Of a stretch of 64,000 nucleotides of DNA, positions 9,546 to 20,897 are shown piece after piece. The notes beneath the pieces are model-generated. The model was not told where the DNA came from and did no database searches. It was given only the letters and a program-made list of their open reading frames with translations. Numbering within the stretch: position 1 is the first letter of the stretch; each line of letters begins with the position of its first letter. The translations under genes and the position numbers were made by a program. Source of the DNA: Parastagonospora avenae f. sp. tritici 18332-5 (lineage: Eukaryota; Ascomycota; Dothideomycetes; Pleosporales; Phaeosphaeriaceae); contig JAFJTR010000019.1 in NCBI GenBank assembly GCA_022559985.1, positions 248,001 to 312,000 on the forward strand, in the 5' to 3' direction.

Positions 9546-12500
9546 ATGTCTTCCTCTGACGATGATACGCCGCTTGTAAAGGCAAAAAGTCAAGGTGAGT
9601 TTAGACCATTACCTGCGGAAAATGACCCGGTGGTTTCACGCGTGTCGTGGCCTTCTCTCACGCGACGAGTGGCTGCCCGGTCTCCGAAGCTTTTCTTTCA
9701 GCTTCGCCGCCATTTCACACCATCCAACTCCAACACCACCCACCTCCTCCACCTTAACCTTGGTCATCATGGCTGACCATTCTTCCTCCACAGCCATCTC
9801 GAATGATCGCATCACCAAGGCCGAGGACCAGGCCATGGACAAGCAGGTGCCTTCAAACGGCCATATCGAACCGGGTATTTCGATTCGCATGGGCCCAGTC
9901 GACGATATGGATGTAGACGCGCCTGCGACCAACGGCAACGCGAACGGCGCGAACGGAAAGCGCAAGGCACGCGGCAGCTTGAACAACGGCAAGACATACA
10001 AGGATGCCAGCAGCTCCGAGGATGATGACAAGCCACTTGTGCGTTCCGTCTTTAAACTCTGTATGGATAATGCGCTAACCGTGTTATAGAGCAAGCGACG
10101 GCGGACATCTCAGCAGGCCAAGGTCGTCAAAGACGAGTCCGACTCTGAACTCAGCGATGTGCCATTGAAGGCCAGGAACCTACCCAAGGCTAGCGCAGAA
10201 CAGATTGGGCAGTCATCGGACTCTGATACTCCTTTGAACGCGAAACTGGTCAAGAAGAAGGAGGACATCGAGAAGGCTGCTGCGAAAGAAGCCAAGGCCA
10301 TCCGCTCCAAGGAAAAAGCCGCTCCGAAGCGAAAGCCAAAGGAGGAGAGTGAGAGCGACGATGACGTTCCTCTTGCGAAGAAGAAGGCACCTGCGAAGAA
10401 AGCTCCAGCCAAAAAGCTGAAGAAGGAAGAGTCCGACTCCGATGCGCCCCTTGCAAAGAAGCCTGCTGCGAAAAAGGCCAAGACTGCCGCGGCACCCGCA
10501 AAGAAGAGCAAGGCCAAAACGAAAGAGGAGAAAGAGCAAGATCAGGCAGCCGAAGACGAGGAGGAAGAGTACCGATGGTGGGAAGACACGGCGAAAGGTG
10601 ACGGAAGCAAGAAGTGGGACACTCTTGAGCACAACGGCGTGGTGTTTCCGCCTGAGTACGTTCCGCTACCCAAGAACGTCAAGTTGATCTACGATGGCAC
10701 ACCTGTCACGCTGCAACCAGAGGCCGAAGAGGCTGCAACGTTTTACGGCAGCATGCTGAACTCTACACACAACGTCGAGAACCCCACTTTCAACAAGAAC
10801 TTCTTCGAAGACTTCACCGCGATTCTCGACAAGACTGGCCATGGCAAAGACAAGGACGGCAAGACGGTCAAGATCAAGAAGTTCGAGAAATGCGACTTCA
10901 AGCCTATTTTCGAGCATTTCGATGCCGATCGTGCCGCAAAGAAGGCCCTTCCAGCTGCTGAGAAGAAGGCGCTCAAGGCGGAGAAGGACACAGCTGAGGC
11001 TGAATACATGTTCTGCATATGGGATGGACGTAAGCAGAAGGTTGGCAACTTCCGAGTCGAACCTCCTGGTCTTTTCCGCGGACGTGGTGAGCACCCTAAG
11101 ACTGGACGGATCAAGAAGCGCGTCGCTCCGGAGCAGATCACCATCAACATCGGTGAGAAAGCCAAGGTTCCTCCGCCACCTGCGGGTCATCGCTGGAAAG
11201 AGGTCAAGCACGATCACGAAGGCACATGGCTGGCTATGTGGCAGGAAAACATCAACGGCGCCTACAAGTATGTCATGCTTGCTGCAAACTCCGACATCAA
11301 GGGCCAGAGTGATTTCAAGAAGTTCGAGAAGGCGCGAGAGCTCAAGAAGCACATTGACCGCATCCGACAGGACTACAGGCGTGAACTCAAATCTGAGAAG
11401 ATGGTCGATCGCCAGCGCGCCACTGCCATCTACCTTATCGATCAGTTTGCACTTCGTGCGGGTAACGAGAAGGGCGAGGACGAGGCAGACACAGTCGGTT
11501 GCTGTTCTCTTAAATTCCAACATATTACCCTTAGGCCTCCAGAGACGGTCATCTTTGACTTCCTCGGTAAGGACAGTATTCGCTTCTACGATGAGGTCAA
11601 AGTGGACGCCCAAGTCTTCAAGAATCTCAAGATCTTCAAGAAGGAGCCCAAGACGGTCGGCGATGACATCTTCGACCGTCTGACAACCTCTGCCTTGAAT
11701 AAGCATCTGACGAGCTACATGCCTGGTCTCACTGCCAAGGTCTTCCGTACCTACAACGCCTCATACACTATGGCTAGACTCCTCAAGTCGTTGAAGGCCA
11801 CCGGTACGATTCAGGAGAAGGTCAAGGCTTACAACGATGCCAACCGTGAGGTCGCCATCCTGTGTAACCATAAGCGTACAGTAGCTGCAACCCACGGCGC
11901 TTCTATCGACAAGATGAATGAGAAGGTGAGTGGTTGAACGCACTATAAACACTATCTTAGCTAACGCAGTGTAGATTAAGGGTCTTCGTTACCAAGTTTG
12001 GAGGACCAAGATGATGATGATCGATGTCGACCCCAAGATCAAGAAGAAGAAGGGTGCTGAGTACTTCGAGCGTCCCGAGGACCTGGATGCCGAATGGGTC
12101 AAGCAGCATCAAGATGCTGAGGTCGATGAGATGCGCCAGAAGATCACCAAGAAGTTCGAAAAGGACAACGAGAAGCTTGCGGCCGAGGGTGAGAAGGAGA
12201 TGAAGCCTAAGGAGCTCACCGATCGTCTCGAGAAGGTCGAAGAACTCGCCAGCAAGTACAAGAAAGAGAACAAGACCGGCAAGGTCGAGGCGGAAGGCAA
12301 GGGTCCTACCGTCGAAAAGCTTGAGGCCAATATCGACAAGATCAACCAGCGCATTGAGAACATGAGGATTCAGATGGAGGACAAGGAAGGCAACAAGGAG
12401 GTTGCCCTGGGCACTTCCAAGATCGTAAGTCACGTCGCAAATCATCAGCATTACACCTTGCTAACTTATTTCAGAACTACATCGATCCTCGTCTCACCGT

Positions 12501-12609
12501 CGTCTTCTCCAAGAAGTTCGACGTCCCCATTGAGAGGTTCTTCTCTAAGACGCTGCGCGAGAAGTTCGATTGGGCCATCAAGTCCGTCGACGAGGACTGG
12601 GAGTTCTAG
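9546..12609 (+). CDS. TOP1: DNA topoisomerase I (type IB)
   Basis: Five exons: 9546-9594, 9794-10038, 10090-11925, 11975-12424, 12475-12609, totalling 904 aa. The enzyme relaxes supercoils by transient single-strand nicking in the nucleus. The first 270 residues are a charged, Lys- and acidic-rich tail with six Ser/Asp-PL motifs. The core domain then starts at EEEYRWWEDT and contains KTGRIKKRV, the IYLIDQFALRAGNEKGEDEAD segment and RTYNASYTM. A charged coiled-coil linker is coded in exon 4. The catalytic tyrosine is in the SKINYIDPRLTV motif, split by the last intron (Tyr about 862). The end, SVDEDWEF, matches the family. The 199-base first intron contains an in-frame ATG at 9770 that would give a different N-terminus if the intron is not spliced. 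Confidence 0.96.
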
Positions 12610-14561
12610 ACTGCGGGCAAACATCTTTGTCTTCGAACTAGTTCGATGCTTCGGCACATTTTCAAACATGCATGCTTTAGGGAACACGGTGGGGAAAAGC
12701 ATCAGTATCTGTACAACGAGTGTATGCGCATGGGGCGGGCGTTTGCTTTGCAGTCGGCATCCATTTCTCTTTTCTCATCTATCGACACCGAACTATCATC
12801 TACACAGTGCATAGTGCATAGCGTGAGTAGAGACTGTAGCTCATCATAGAATTTACGTGCATTTTAGCCTAGTGTAGTGTAGACATTGCAAAACTTACAC
12901 GTGCTGTATCAATGATTTGCAAGTTGCACTAACTGTTGAGCTGTGCTTCTACTCGCCAAAGATCGAAACATCCGGTAGAGACGCGTGTCCATGCGCGCCA
13001 CATGAAGTTTCGCGGACAGCCGTGTAGATCTTTGCCATCGTGCGGCGTGTCCGAAAGCCCATGGGGATCATGCATCATGTGCAGGAGATGCCTTAAGGAT
13101 AGACTACGATGCGATCCTGACCATGTGCATTGGTATTCTGATGGTCTAGAGACCAGAGACACTCAGGGCAAAGCAAAGTGGGTCACGTTTCCGTGCGAAC
13201 CAGCATCCCAACGGGCTGAAGCCCAGGTATTGGGAGGAGATCGGTGGAGCTGTGTACCTGATGCTGTATCGCGCGATGCACAGATGTTCAAAGTAGTCTA
13301 AATGCAGACATGATGCAGGTACGAAGTATGGATGTTGTCCATCCTTCAACGCCATGTCTTGGACGATTCAGGGCCAATATCTGCCACTGGGATCGGCCAG
13401 CGTCGCGTCGTAAGCGATGCAGTATTTGAGTATATACAGCACGAGTTGGGATATACTCCACAAATTATGCTCCGAGCAGGTCGAGATAGATGACGACAGC
13501 AGGGAGGGAGCTTGTTGAAAGTATTCCTTCTCCACGATCAATCCAATCGAACATCTAGTTCAACAGCTGTGCCTCATGTCCCACAAATACTCCAACGGCG
13601 TAATCAAAGTAAAACTTGAGCGTGTGGCGCCAAAGGGCGGACCTGTGCCAAAGCCATCTGCCCCTGATCGCAACCTGCCCCTTGGGCTGTCATGCGATCC
13701 AAAGACCATTCCCGCAAGGTCCAGGAGTGCGGGAGCGCGCCGTCGTTCGTGCTTGGCCGCCCGTCCCAATTGTTCATCTCCCGCGGACCGGCACGCATAT
13801 GCGAAAGAAGAACGGACACTCTTTATCCCGCAGAGTTGTGCAGCGAAGCAGAAGTGGCTGCACCGCGGCGGAACGCATGTAGGAACCTGCATGTTGCGCC
13901 GGAACGGGACGAACGCACCCCCCATGACATGCGGTAATGGGAGGATGAGTGATGCACGATACGGCTCCGCTCTTGGGCGCGGAGAGGGGAGCGAAAAAGC
14001 AAAAAACTTTGGTCGAGCTGCGGAGACCATGGATGGTATGCATGCGGTTCAGCCACAAGCTCCCCGCCATCAACATGATGGTGTGCCTCTTCCCACTGTG
14101 CGTTACGCCTTGGGACTCTGCGCCGACCGGAACATTGCAGGCATTTGGCATATATTGGGTTTCGCTTCGACCCATGCAAGTTACTGAGTCGCGCGCGTTG
14201 GGCATGGTTATATGACATCGTTGCCCACGGCGTGGGATGCAGATTGTCGCTATTATTTCCTCCGCCGTGCACCGAACGCCTGTGCCTGAATTCCGCAAAC
14301 GGTGCCATAGCTTGCTCGCTTCTGACTTAGACTTTCTCTCTGTTGAGCGTGTAGTTCACCCGCCCCCGAGTCGCGGACCGACCGACGTCCTGAAGTTGTT
14401 GCAGGGTTCCGCTTAAGCCCTGAGCGCGGTCAATAACGCTCATCTTCGGTCCCTAATTTGGGCTTACAAAACAACACTCCGCCCAAAAGCGACGTCAGAA
14501 TTCTGCCCAGAAATACTTTTACAAAACTTCACGCTCAGGTCGCATTTGCGCGCCAACCAAC
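12610..14561. other. Gene-poor spacer, 1.95 kb
   Basis: No supported gene. From 13560 to 14330 the sequence is GC-rich and has stop-poor frames on both strands (up to 203 codons forward, 174 reverse), but none shows a domain, splice structure or consistent codon bias. No tRNA-like cloverleaf or repeat was noticed. The right 200 bases should be the promoter of the epimerase gene. Confidence 0.5.
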
Positions 14562-16030
14562 ATGTCTTCGAATGATGCTGGGTCAGAGAAGCCCTCCGTG
14601 GTGATAATAGGAGGACTGGGTCAGTCGCGTGAGCCGTCTTATGCGAGAATTTGAAGTGCTGACACGAAGACTTAGGATACACTGGACGAAACCTCACCAA
14701 GTACCTACACGATAATAACCTCGCCTCCGAAATCCGCATCGTCGATAAACACCTCCCAGAGCTTGCATGGCTCGCACCAGAGTTCAAGGAAGCTTGCTCA
14801 CGAGAGCGCTTCGTCCAGGCAGATGCTGCGCAAGAGAGTGCGTACTGGATACACCCGCATGTCAGATGAAAGGGGCATGTCGGACACAATCATAGGCATA
14901 TGCTGACACTAGGCAACAGGATCTCTTCCACGGGTTTTCGACCGTGAGGGTGGCAAGCAATTCGATTACGTCTTCAACTGCGGCGGCGAAACGCGCTTCT
15001 CCCAAGAGGAAAAGGTGTACGAACTACGATCATACGGGCTATCCATGACTTTGGGCAAGGAAGCCGCAAAACGCAATATAAAGTGCTTCGTGGAGCTGAG
15101 CACGGGAATGGTGTACAAATCGGAGAAGACACCGTCAAAAGAGACGGACAAATTGAAACCTTGGTCAAATCTGGCCAAGTACAAAGCGAAGGCAGAGGAA
15201 GACCTGGCCAAGATTGAGGGTCTGAACCTGGTGGTCATGCGAATGGCGCACGTCTACGGCCCGTATACGAGCAAGTTCATCTCCACCGCGCTATGCATGG
15301 CGCGAGTCTACCAGCACAAGAAGAAGGAGATGCGATGGCTGTGGAAGGAGGACCTGCGAACGAACACCGTTCACATCGACGACATGGTACGAGCAATGTG
15401 GCATGCAGCAGAATGGCACAGCAAGCAGCCAGCCCCACGAAAACCAGCAACCTTCAATGTCGTCGACCACGGCGCAACCAGTAAGTCCCTCTCTTTCTCC
15501 TGACCCGGGCCCTTAGCCTGCTCTAGCATGCACACTGGAGGTGCTCGTTAAGCACGTGTGCGGGCCACGGACCCGCCCCCGATATGTCATTACCGAAGAC
15601 AATTTTTTGCACGCGCTAACCGCCACGCCCCACAGCTCAGGGACACACCGCCAAGATTATCAAAGACGTCTTCGGCATCGATACCGGCTTCCACGGCACG
15701 TTGATATCGGCCTTTGCCCGGCTGAACCTCGACCATGTTGTCGACGAGGTCAACGATGAAACACTGGATCCGTGGGCGGAGTTGCAGACAGCTGCTGGCA
15801 TCAGTCAGTCGACGCCCCTGAGTCCCTTCATGGAGAAGGAGCTGTTGCGAGATGCGGATCTCAGTCTGGATGGTAGTTTGTTTGAGAAAGAGACTGGCTT
15901 CACGTAAGTTGCCACAGCATGATACCGACGAACTTCTCTGACATGACGCAGATACAAGCACGAGAAGCTCACCCGCGAAGGCATCGAGGAAGTAATAGAG
16001 AGCTACAGGCGGATGAACTGGTGGCCATAA
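14562..16030 (+). CDS. NAD(P)-dependent epimerase/dehydratase family protein
   Basis: Five exons: 14562-14619, 14676-14837, 14920-15480, 15636-15903, 15952-16030, giving 375 aa. The N-terminus carries the Rossmann dinucleotide motif VVIIGGLGYTGRNLTKYL, formed across the first intron. Next come DYVFNCGGETRFSQ, CFVELSTGMVYKSE and MRMAHVYGPY, the layout of extended short-chain dehydrogenases acting on nucleotide sugars or similar substrates. VHIDDMVRAMWHAAEW and FNVVDHG are the usual C-terminal substrate-side motifs. The substrate is not predictable from sequence; I cannot place a canonical YxxxK with certainty. Probably cytosolic, as no signal peptide is visible. The third intron (155 bases) is longer than its neighbours. 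Confidence 0.88.
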
Positions 16031-16650
16031 ACGGCCAACCAACCCCTGGCTTTAAACTCCATCTCGACGACCAAACACTTGACGAACCTCGACACGCTTA
16101 CTTCTCATACCCCTTATTTACCTTTCATCTTCTTCCTCCACAACAATCACGCTTCCTACAAACCATAACTATTCCTATGTTGACGGCCTTTACAAGCATT
16201 CTTCTCGGTGGCCTCGGTTCTGTCTTGTTCTGTACTATAAGTAAAGCCGGTCCGGTCTCGATTGGATTTTCCCACTCCATTTTCGCGGTGGACATTTTTT
16301 GTATGGGCACTTTTTTATGCTGCTCGGACTTGTGTGTACTAATTCGTCGCGGCTCGTTGTGTATGGTACTTTTCGATTTGTTTCGGCTGGTTAGGTTTCT
16401 TGTGGGAAGTCGATTTTACATACCCCTCAATGCAGCTTTTTTATATTTCAATGGTTGGAGTGAGGGTTTGTGTTTCAATGTCATTGAAAATACGTCGTTG
16501 TCAGGGAGAGCAGATGCCAAGCTTCGCCTTCACCTGCAGTCACGTGTGCTGCTTCCTGAATAGGTCTAGCGGGTCTCTTGCTTCGTCCACAAGCTCACCT
16601 GTATACTCCGTCTACCTTTCCCACTCGTCGATCTCGAACACCACGCCGCA
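16031..16650. other. Intergenic spacer, T-rich 3' region
   Basis: 620 bases after the epimerase stop. The stretch 16180-16480 is T/TTTT-rich, typical of 3' UTR and downstream sequence. The last 150 bases are the likely promoter of the next gene. A 214-codon frame running through here is the read-through of the epimerase terminal exon in another frame. Confidence 0.5.
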
Positions 16651-17459
16651 ATGTCGTCGACACGCACTGAAGAGCCAGGTCCACTGAAATACCTCGACAA
16701 CGGCCTCCTTGACGTCACTCCAACTGGAGAATACGTCGCGATGTAAGTTCATTATGAGCGATTTTGCACCGAATTCTAATGTCCATCAATAGCACCGAGC
16801 GTAATGCGCAAGTCTCTCCGCTGTTCCAATTACCTGCCGAATTGCGCGACCAAATCTGGCGATGTGTACTCAAGGATCACATCATCCGGCCGATCCACAT
16901 TGAACCCAGAAACAATATTCACGATGTTCACGGCTACAACAGCAAATCGATAAAAAGTAAATTCAGTAAATTCAGTAAATTCAGTAAATTCAGTAAATTC
17001 AGTAAATTCAGTAAATTCAGTAAATTCAGTAAATTCAGTAAATTCAGTAAATTCAGACGACCCAGTGAACATCGCTTCAGTTTGCTACATGTCTCCCGTC
17101 AGGTCTACGCCGAAACGACTAGTCTCCCGTATACACTCAGCACATTCGCCTTTCTCGACTACTCCAATATGTCCAACTGGGTGGCGACGATCTCACATCA
17201 TGCACTTAAGCTGGTTGCGCTCGTCCGACATGTGCGGATTCCGTACAATAAGTACAAATCGCCACTCTTTTCCCTCTTTCAAAAAGGGTTCTGTTCACTG
17301 GAGAAGATCGATGTTCAGCTCACGTACAGCGCTGTGTACGACAACATGTTTCCACTTGACAAGAAGACCATGGATTGGGCAACGGCTCACAAAATAGAGC
17401 TGAATATGACGAGTTGCACTTTGCAGGAGATGATCAATAGATGGCTTGCAGGCTTGTAG
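16651..17459 (+). CDS. Fungal LPAELR-type (F-box-like/DUF) protein with SKF tandem repeat
   Basis: Two exons, 16651-16742 and 16793-17459, giving 252 aa; the 50-base intron is GTAAGT..AATAG. The start is supported by the paralog downstream, which shares the N-terminal pattern YLDNGLLDVTPTGEY and then TERNAQVSPLFQLPAELR. The block FQLPAELRDQIWRCVL followed by FSLLHVSRQVYAET is the common plan of large fungal families with an F-box-like N-terminus; their function is mostly unknown. Between these blocks sits an insertion of eleven perfect copies of Ser-Lys-Phe. The C-terminal part (FAFLDYSNMSNWVATIS, ALVRHVRI) is leucine-rich-like. Not an enzyme by any motif I can see. Confidence 0.75.
16956..17054 (+). 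repeat. Perfect 9-bp minisatellite, 11 copies, in frame
   Basis: The unit AGTAAATTC repeats 11 times without a mismatch, reading SKF on the coding strand. Because the unit is three codons, copy-number change keeps the frame. The related gene copy at 17918 lacks the insertion, so it arose after the duplication or was lost there. Confidence 0.97.
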
Positions 17460-17917
17460 CAGAGCGCAGCATAGCGAACATCAAAGGCTGGTTGGCAGAA
17501 ATGGCACAGCGTTCTCCACTCAATTGCTCTTCTCCTTCGGGCAGCGTCATCTGCCCTTACTCATAGTTTAAAAAGCAATTACCTAAGGCAAGACTACGTC
17601 AATTGCGCACATAGGGGGGCTTTGCTCAGATCGAGTCTATACATTGCTGGGAAATTGATCAATACCTTCCCCCATGAGTCTTTCCGATGAATGCACCACG
17701 ACTCCGAAAACAATCTGAGCCTGTCCGCTGGTGGTACCTCCCCTTCGCCTCGCCCCAGTGGGCATAGCTCGAGGCATCAGACAGTCCCATTCACTTCCAC
17801 CCATACGTCCGTGCGTACTTCGTCATGACCGCACGCTAATCTCTCCTTCCCAAGTACTCAAAGTACCGCTCTTACAACGGCAAATCAGTTGCACATCGCT
17901 CCAGTCTCAACTCCACC
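17460..17917. other. Spacer between tandem paralogs
   Basis: 458 bases between the stop of the intact gene and the ATG of its decayed copy. It would contain the first gene's 3' UTR and the second's former promoter. No frame of note. Confidence 0.5.
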
Positions 17918-18450
17918 ATGGCTCCATCAGAAGCAGCACAAAGCAAGCCATGCTTGCCTCGTCTCGAGAACGGCTTGGTCGATGTCACACCCACAGGCAA
18001 TTACATTACGATGTGATTATAGCAGATGTGTCGTAGTACAAGACTCATATAAAACACGGTACGGAGAGGAACGCAGTACAATCGCCATTGTTGCGTCTAC
18101 CGGCCGAGATTCGAACCCAGATCTTCGAGTACATCCTATGCGGCCATAAAATCAGACTGTATACAGATATCGAGATGATTTACCACCATGAGCCGGAGAA
18201 ACATTGTTTCAGCTTGGCACGCATCTCTTGACAAATTTACAGCGAAACTGCACTGTTGATCTACACACACAACACTTCCTGCTTTTTATGGATGAAGAAT
18301 CTGAAGAGATGGATTCGAAACATGGAACCCACAGAAATGGGGCTGAAACGCAATATACGGGTGATCGAATTTGGCATTAAAAATAACGATTCAGACACCA
18401 ATCCGTCAATCAGGTCTTATTTCCCCTTGCTTAAAAGAGTCGACATTTAA
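17918..18450 (+). pseudogene. Decayed tandem paralog of the SKF-repeat gene
   Basis: The copy starts ATG at 17918 and reads PRLENGLVDVTPTGNYIT, then resumes at about 18061 as TERNAVQSPLLRLPAEIR, matching the gene at 16651 block by block, including the intron position after an AT dinucleotide. Two defects are visible. The expected acceptor just before 18060 reads ACACGGT rather than an AG, while the GTGATT donor is still present. Further on, ARIS is followed by an in-frame TGA, after which the frame continues as QIYSETALLIYTHNTS down to a natural-looking stop at 18450; the intact copy has Arg at the TGA position (VSRQVYAET). A CGA to TGA change explains it. It lacks the SKF insertion. Alternative splicing that skips the TGA is not evident. 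Confidence 0.75.
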
Positions 18451-18980
18451 CCTTATGTCCTTCCAGTTTTGCTACACAATTCCGATAGTGAAAACGCTCT
18501 GATAGAATCTTTCGGCGATATCAAACACATTAGAGAGGTATGTCACGCAGGGAAGTGGTGGAAAAGGTGGACGTTTGGTCGCGATTGATGCTGAAACACT
18601 CTACATTTGAACACCTGAAGAGTGTTACAAGACTAAGGGACCACTTCAATATCTGCTGCACAAGGGATAAGACTCAGGTGACCAGATAGTTTCCTCGATT
18701 GTCATTGCGTGTCTACGGCTTGATCACCACCATAGTCGCATGACAAGTAGTCGATCTACCTTTTTCATACCACTGAAATACATATGCAATCTTCGGATAT
18801 AAAAGTGAAAGGAATTAAAGTGTTATTACTTTTCCAAGCTGGATATCTAAGGAGTGTCGTGATGTCGTCTCAATATGAATGCCCCATCCAATTACCCAAC
18901 CAGGACACCAAAGCGCCAAAGAACAAAACACCGACCAGAAAATGCTATATGTTACAATGCAAGCACGAGTCATAAAACCT
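18451..18980. other. Convergent spacer
   Basis: 530 bases between the pseudogene and the 3' end of the multicopper oxidase. It contains further frame fragments (for example around 18510-18585) that may be remnants of the pseudogene's C-terminal region, but I cannot align them confidently. Nothing else is seen. Confidence 0.4.
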
Positions 18981-20897
18981 TTAATTCTTCTTCTTCGTTG
19001 TCGTCTTCTTATCATCATCGCTCTTCTTCGTCGTGCTCGTCGACTTAGGTGCAGCTGTAATTGTAGCAGAAGCAGGCTTGCTCGTCACAGTACCCGTTGC
19101 TACAGGTGCCGAAGAATCCGCAGATGAACCGGCCGAAGCAGAGGTCGATACCAATGTCATTAGCGTGCTGTAACTCTTAGGTCCGTTCTTGTAGTAGTCC
19201 ACGAGAGCATCTTCGAGCTTTTCAACGTGGTCATAGGCCTCCAGCGACTCGAACAAAGCGCACTTGTCTTCCTTGGCGTGTTCTGTCTCGTCTGCGTCGG
19301 TGATGGGGCGGGATCGCCATCGCTCCTCCATGGGGTCGATGAAGCGGGTTGTTTCTGGGTAGCCAAAGTCCTTGAGCTCGGTCACGTTAAAAGCGGCCAT
19401 CATGTCGTGGTCCTCGTGGATAAGGTTGTGGCAGTGAAACATGTATACGCCGTCGTATGGGGCATAGCGGGCAATGACTGTGACGGTCTCACCTTCGCCG
19501 AGAAGGACGACGTCCTTGAGCGCTTCCTTCTCATAGTTGAGAACGCCACGCTTACCGCCAGTTCGCGAGAGAATCTGGAAGTCGACGAGATGGATGTGGA
19601 CGGGGTGAGACCAGCCACCAGCTCCGTTCTCAAGCTGCCAGACCTCAATTGCGCCACGAGGTGGCTTAGCGAGAATGCGGTTCTTCACATCAGCAAATGT
19701 GACGCCGTTAACTTGCCACTCTCCGTTACTGCGATGGAATTTGAAAGTCCTGTCGATTTTGCCTCCGTTGTTGGGAGGGAATGGAACAGTACGTAGGGCG
19801 GTAGGCGGGTTGCCGTTGTTTGATGTATCCTTCGGGGCGTCCTTGCCGACAACAAACCGCATGACCTTGTCGGTACTGTTGTAGTCCTCGTCATGCTGGA
19901 CATCGCGACCGTTCTTGACCGTAATGTTCTTGCCTGCAAAGGCGCTGAAGTCGAAGATCATCTCCCAGCGCTCGGCCATGGAGATCTCAAGGTTGCTGCT
20001 GGTAACAGGCTTAGTGAGCAAGCCGGTGTCTGATCCGATCATCTGAAAAGGAATTTCTTTGCCGGAGTCGTCGACGAAAGTGAGCTTGAATGTACGACTG
20101 ATAGACGCATCGAGCCATCGTAGGCGATACTTGCGTGGCTCAACAGCGTGGAACGGCCATGGCTGACCATTGACGTGGATGACATCTCCCCACAGCGATG
20201 TAGTCTCGTCTTTGGGATCGAAGAGGGTGCCATCCTGGTTGTATTGCTTTGCACTCAAAGCCAATGGAAGATCGTACTTGCCCGATGGCAAACCAAGTTT
20301 GTCCTCTGCAGGGTCGTGCAGGATATAGAAGCCAGCTTGACCAAAGTAGGCGTTTTCTGCTGTGTGGTGGATGGCGTGGTCGTGGTACCACAGAGTTCTG
20401 GCACTCTGAGAGTTCGGATAGTAGTAGTCCTTGTATTCACCGTATCTGGTGGTGTCCTCTGCCCAGCCGTCGAAAGCAGCCCGACTGTAAGAACCGTGAA
20501 GGTGCACAGATAGGTCTTTGTCACCGTAGTTCCTGAATCGAACTACCGCTTCGCGGCCTTTGGTCATATGGAAAGTAGGACCAGGCGAGATACCATCGTA
20601 TCCGACGAGTCTGGCCGGCTTCTTTCCTGCATAGACTTGCTGTTCGAAAGGCTTCACATCGACCTCATAGAAGTCGATTTTGTTACCGGTAGTCTTGTTT
20701 GTGTAGGTACTGTGGAAAGTCAATGGCAAGCCGATGATATGGTTGTGTACAACTTACTATTGAGGAGCCTTGTCAGGAGGAATTGGCAAAGGGTTTTGGA
20801 AGATCTCTTTGTATTCGGGACTGAGCCACTGGGAGTCGCCAGCATTGGCTCGAGATGCCAGAAGGGCAGCCAAGCCCGCCGAAATGTACTTCTTCAT
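18981..20897 (-). CDS. Secreted multicopper oxidase, bilirubin-oxidase-like
   Basis: Two exons, 20897-20758 and 20709-18981, giving 622 aa; the intron donor is GTAAGT. The start gives a signal peptide (MKKYISAGLAALLASRANA). The enzyme couples one-electron oxidation of a substrate to reduction of O2 to water. All four copper-binding segments are present: HLHG (about 116-119), WYHDHAIH (154-161), HPVHIHL (about 414-420) and HCHNLIHEDHDMM (about 471-483), the last with the type 1 Cys, two His and axial Met. The pattern and the NCD-type core resemble fungal bilirubin oxidases and CotA-like enzymes more than laccases. After the catalytic core comes a Ser/Thr/Ala-rich, then Lys/Asp-rich tail of about 90 residues ending KKKN, with no GPI-type hydrophobic end. 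The substrate is unknown. Confidence 0.92.

Noticed and set aside
10666..11706. 346-codon reverse frame opposite TOP1
   Set aside because: Antisense to the conserved topoisomerase core; composition is the mirror of its Lys/Glu-rich codons.
12646..12849. In-frame open extension after the TOP1 TAG
   Set aside because: TOP1 ends at the family-typical DEDWEF; the downstream codons lack GC3 bias, so the open frame is chance.
18105..18125. GATTCGAACCC word resembling a tRNA T-arm
   Set aside because: It lies in the pseudogene's LPAEIRTQIF coding block and no cloverleaf can be folded around it.
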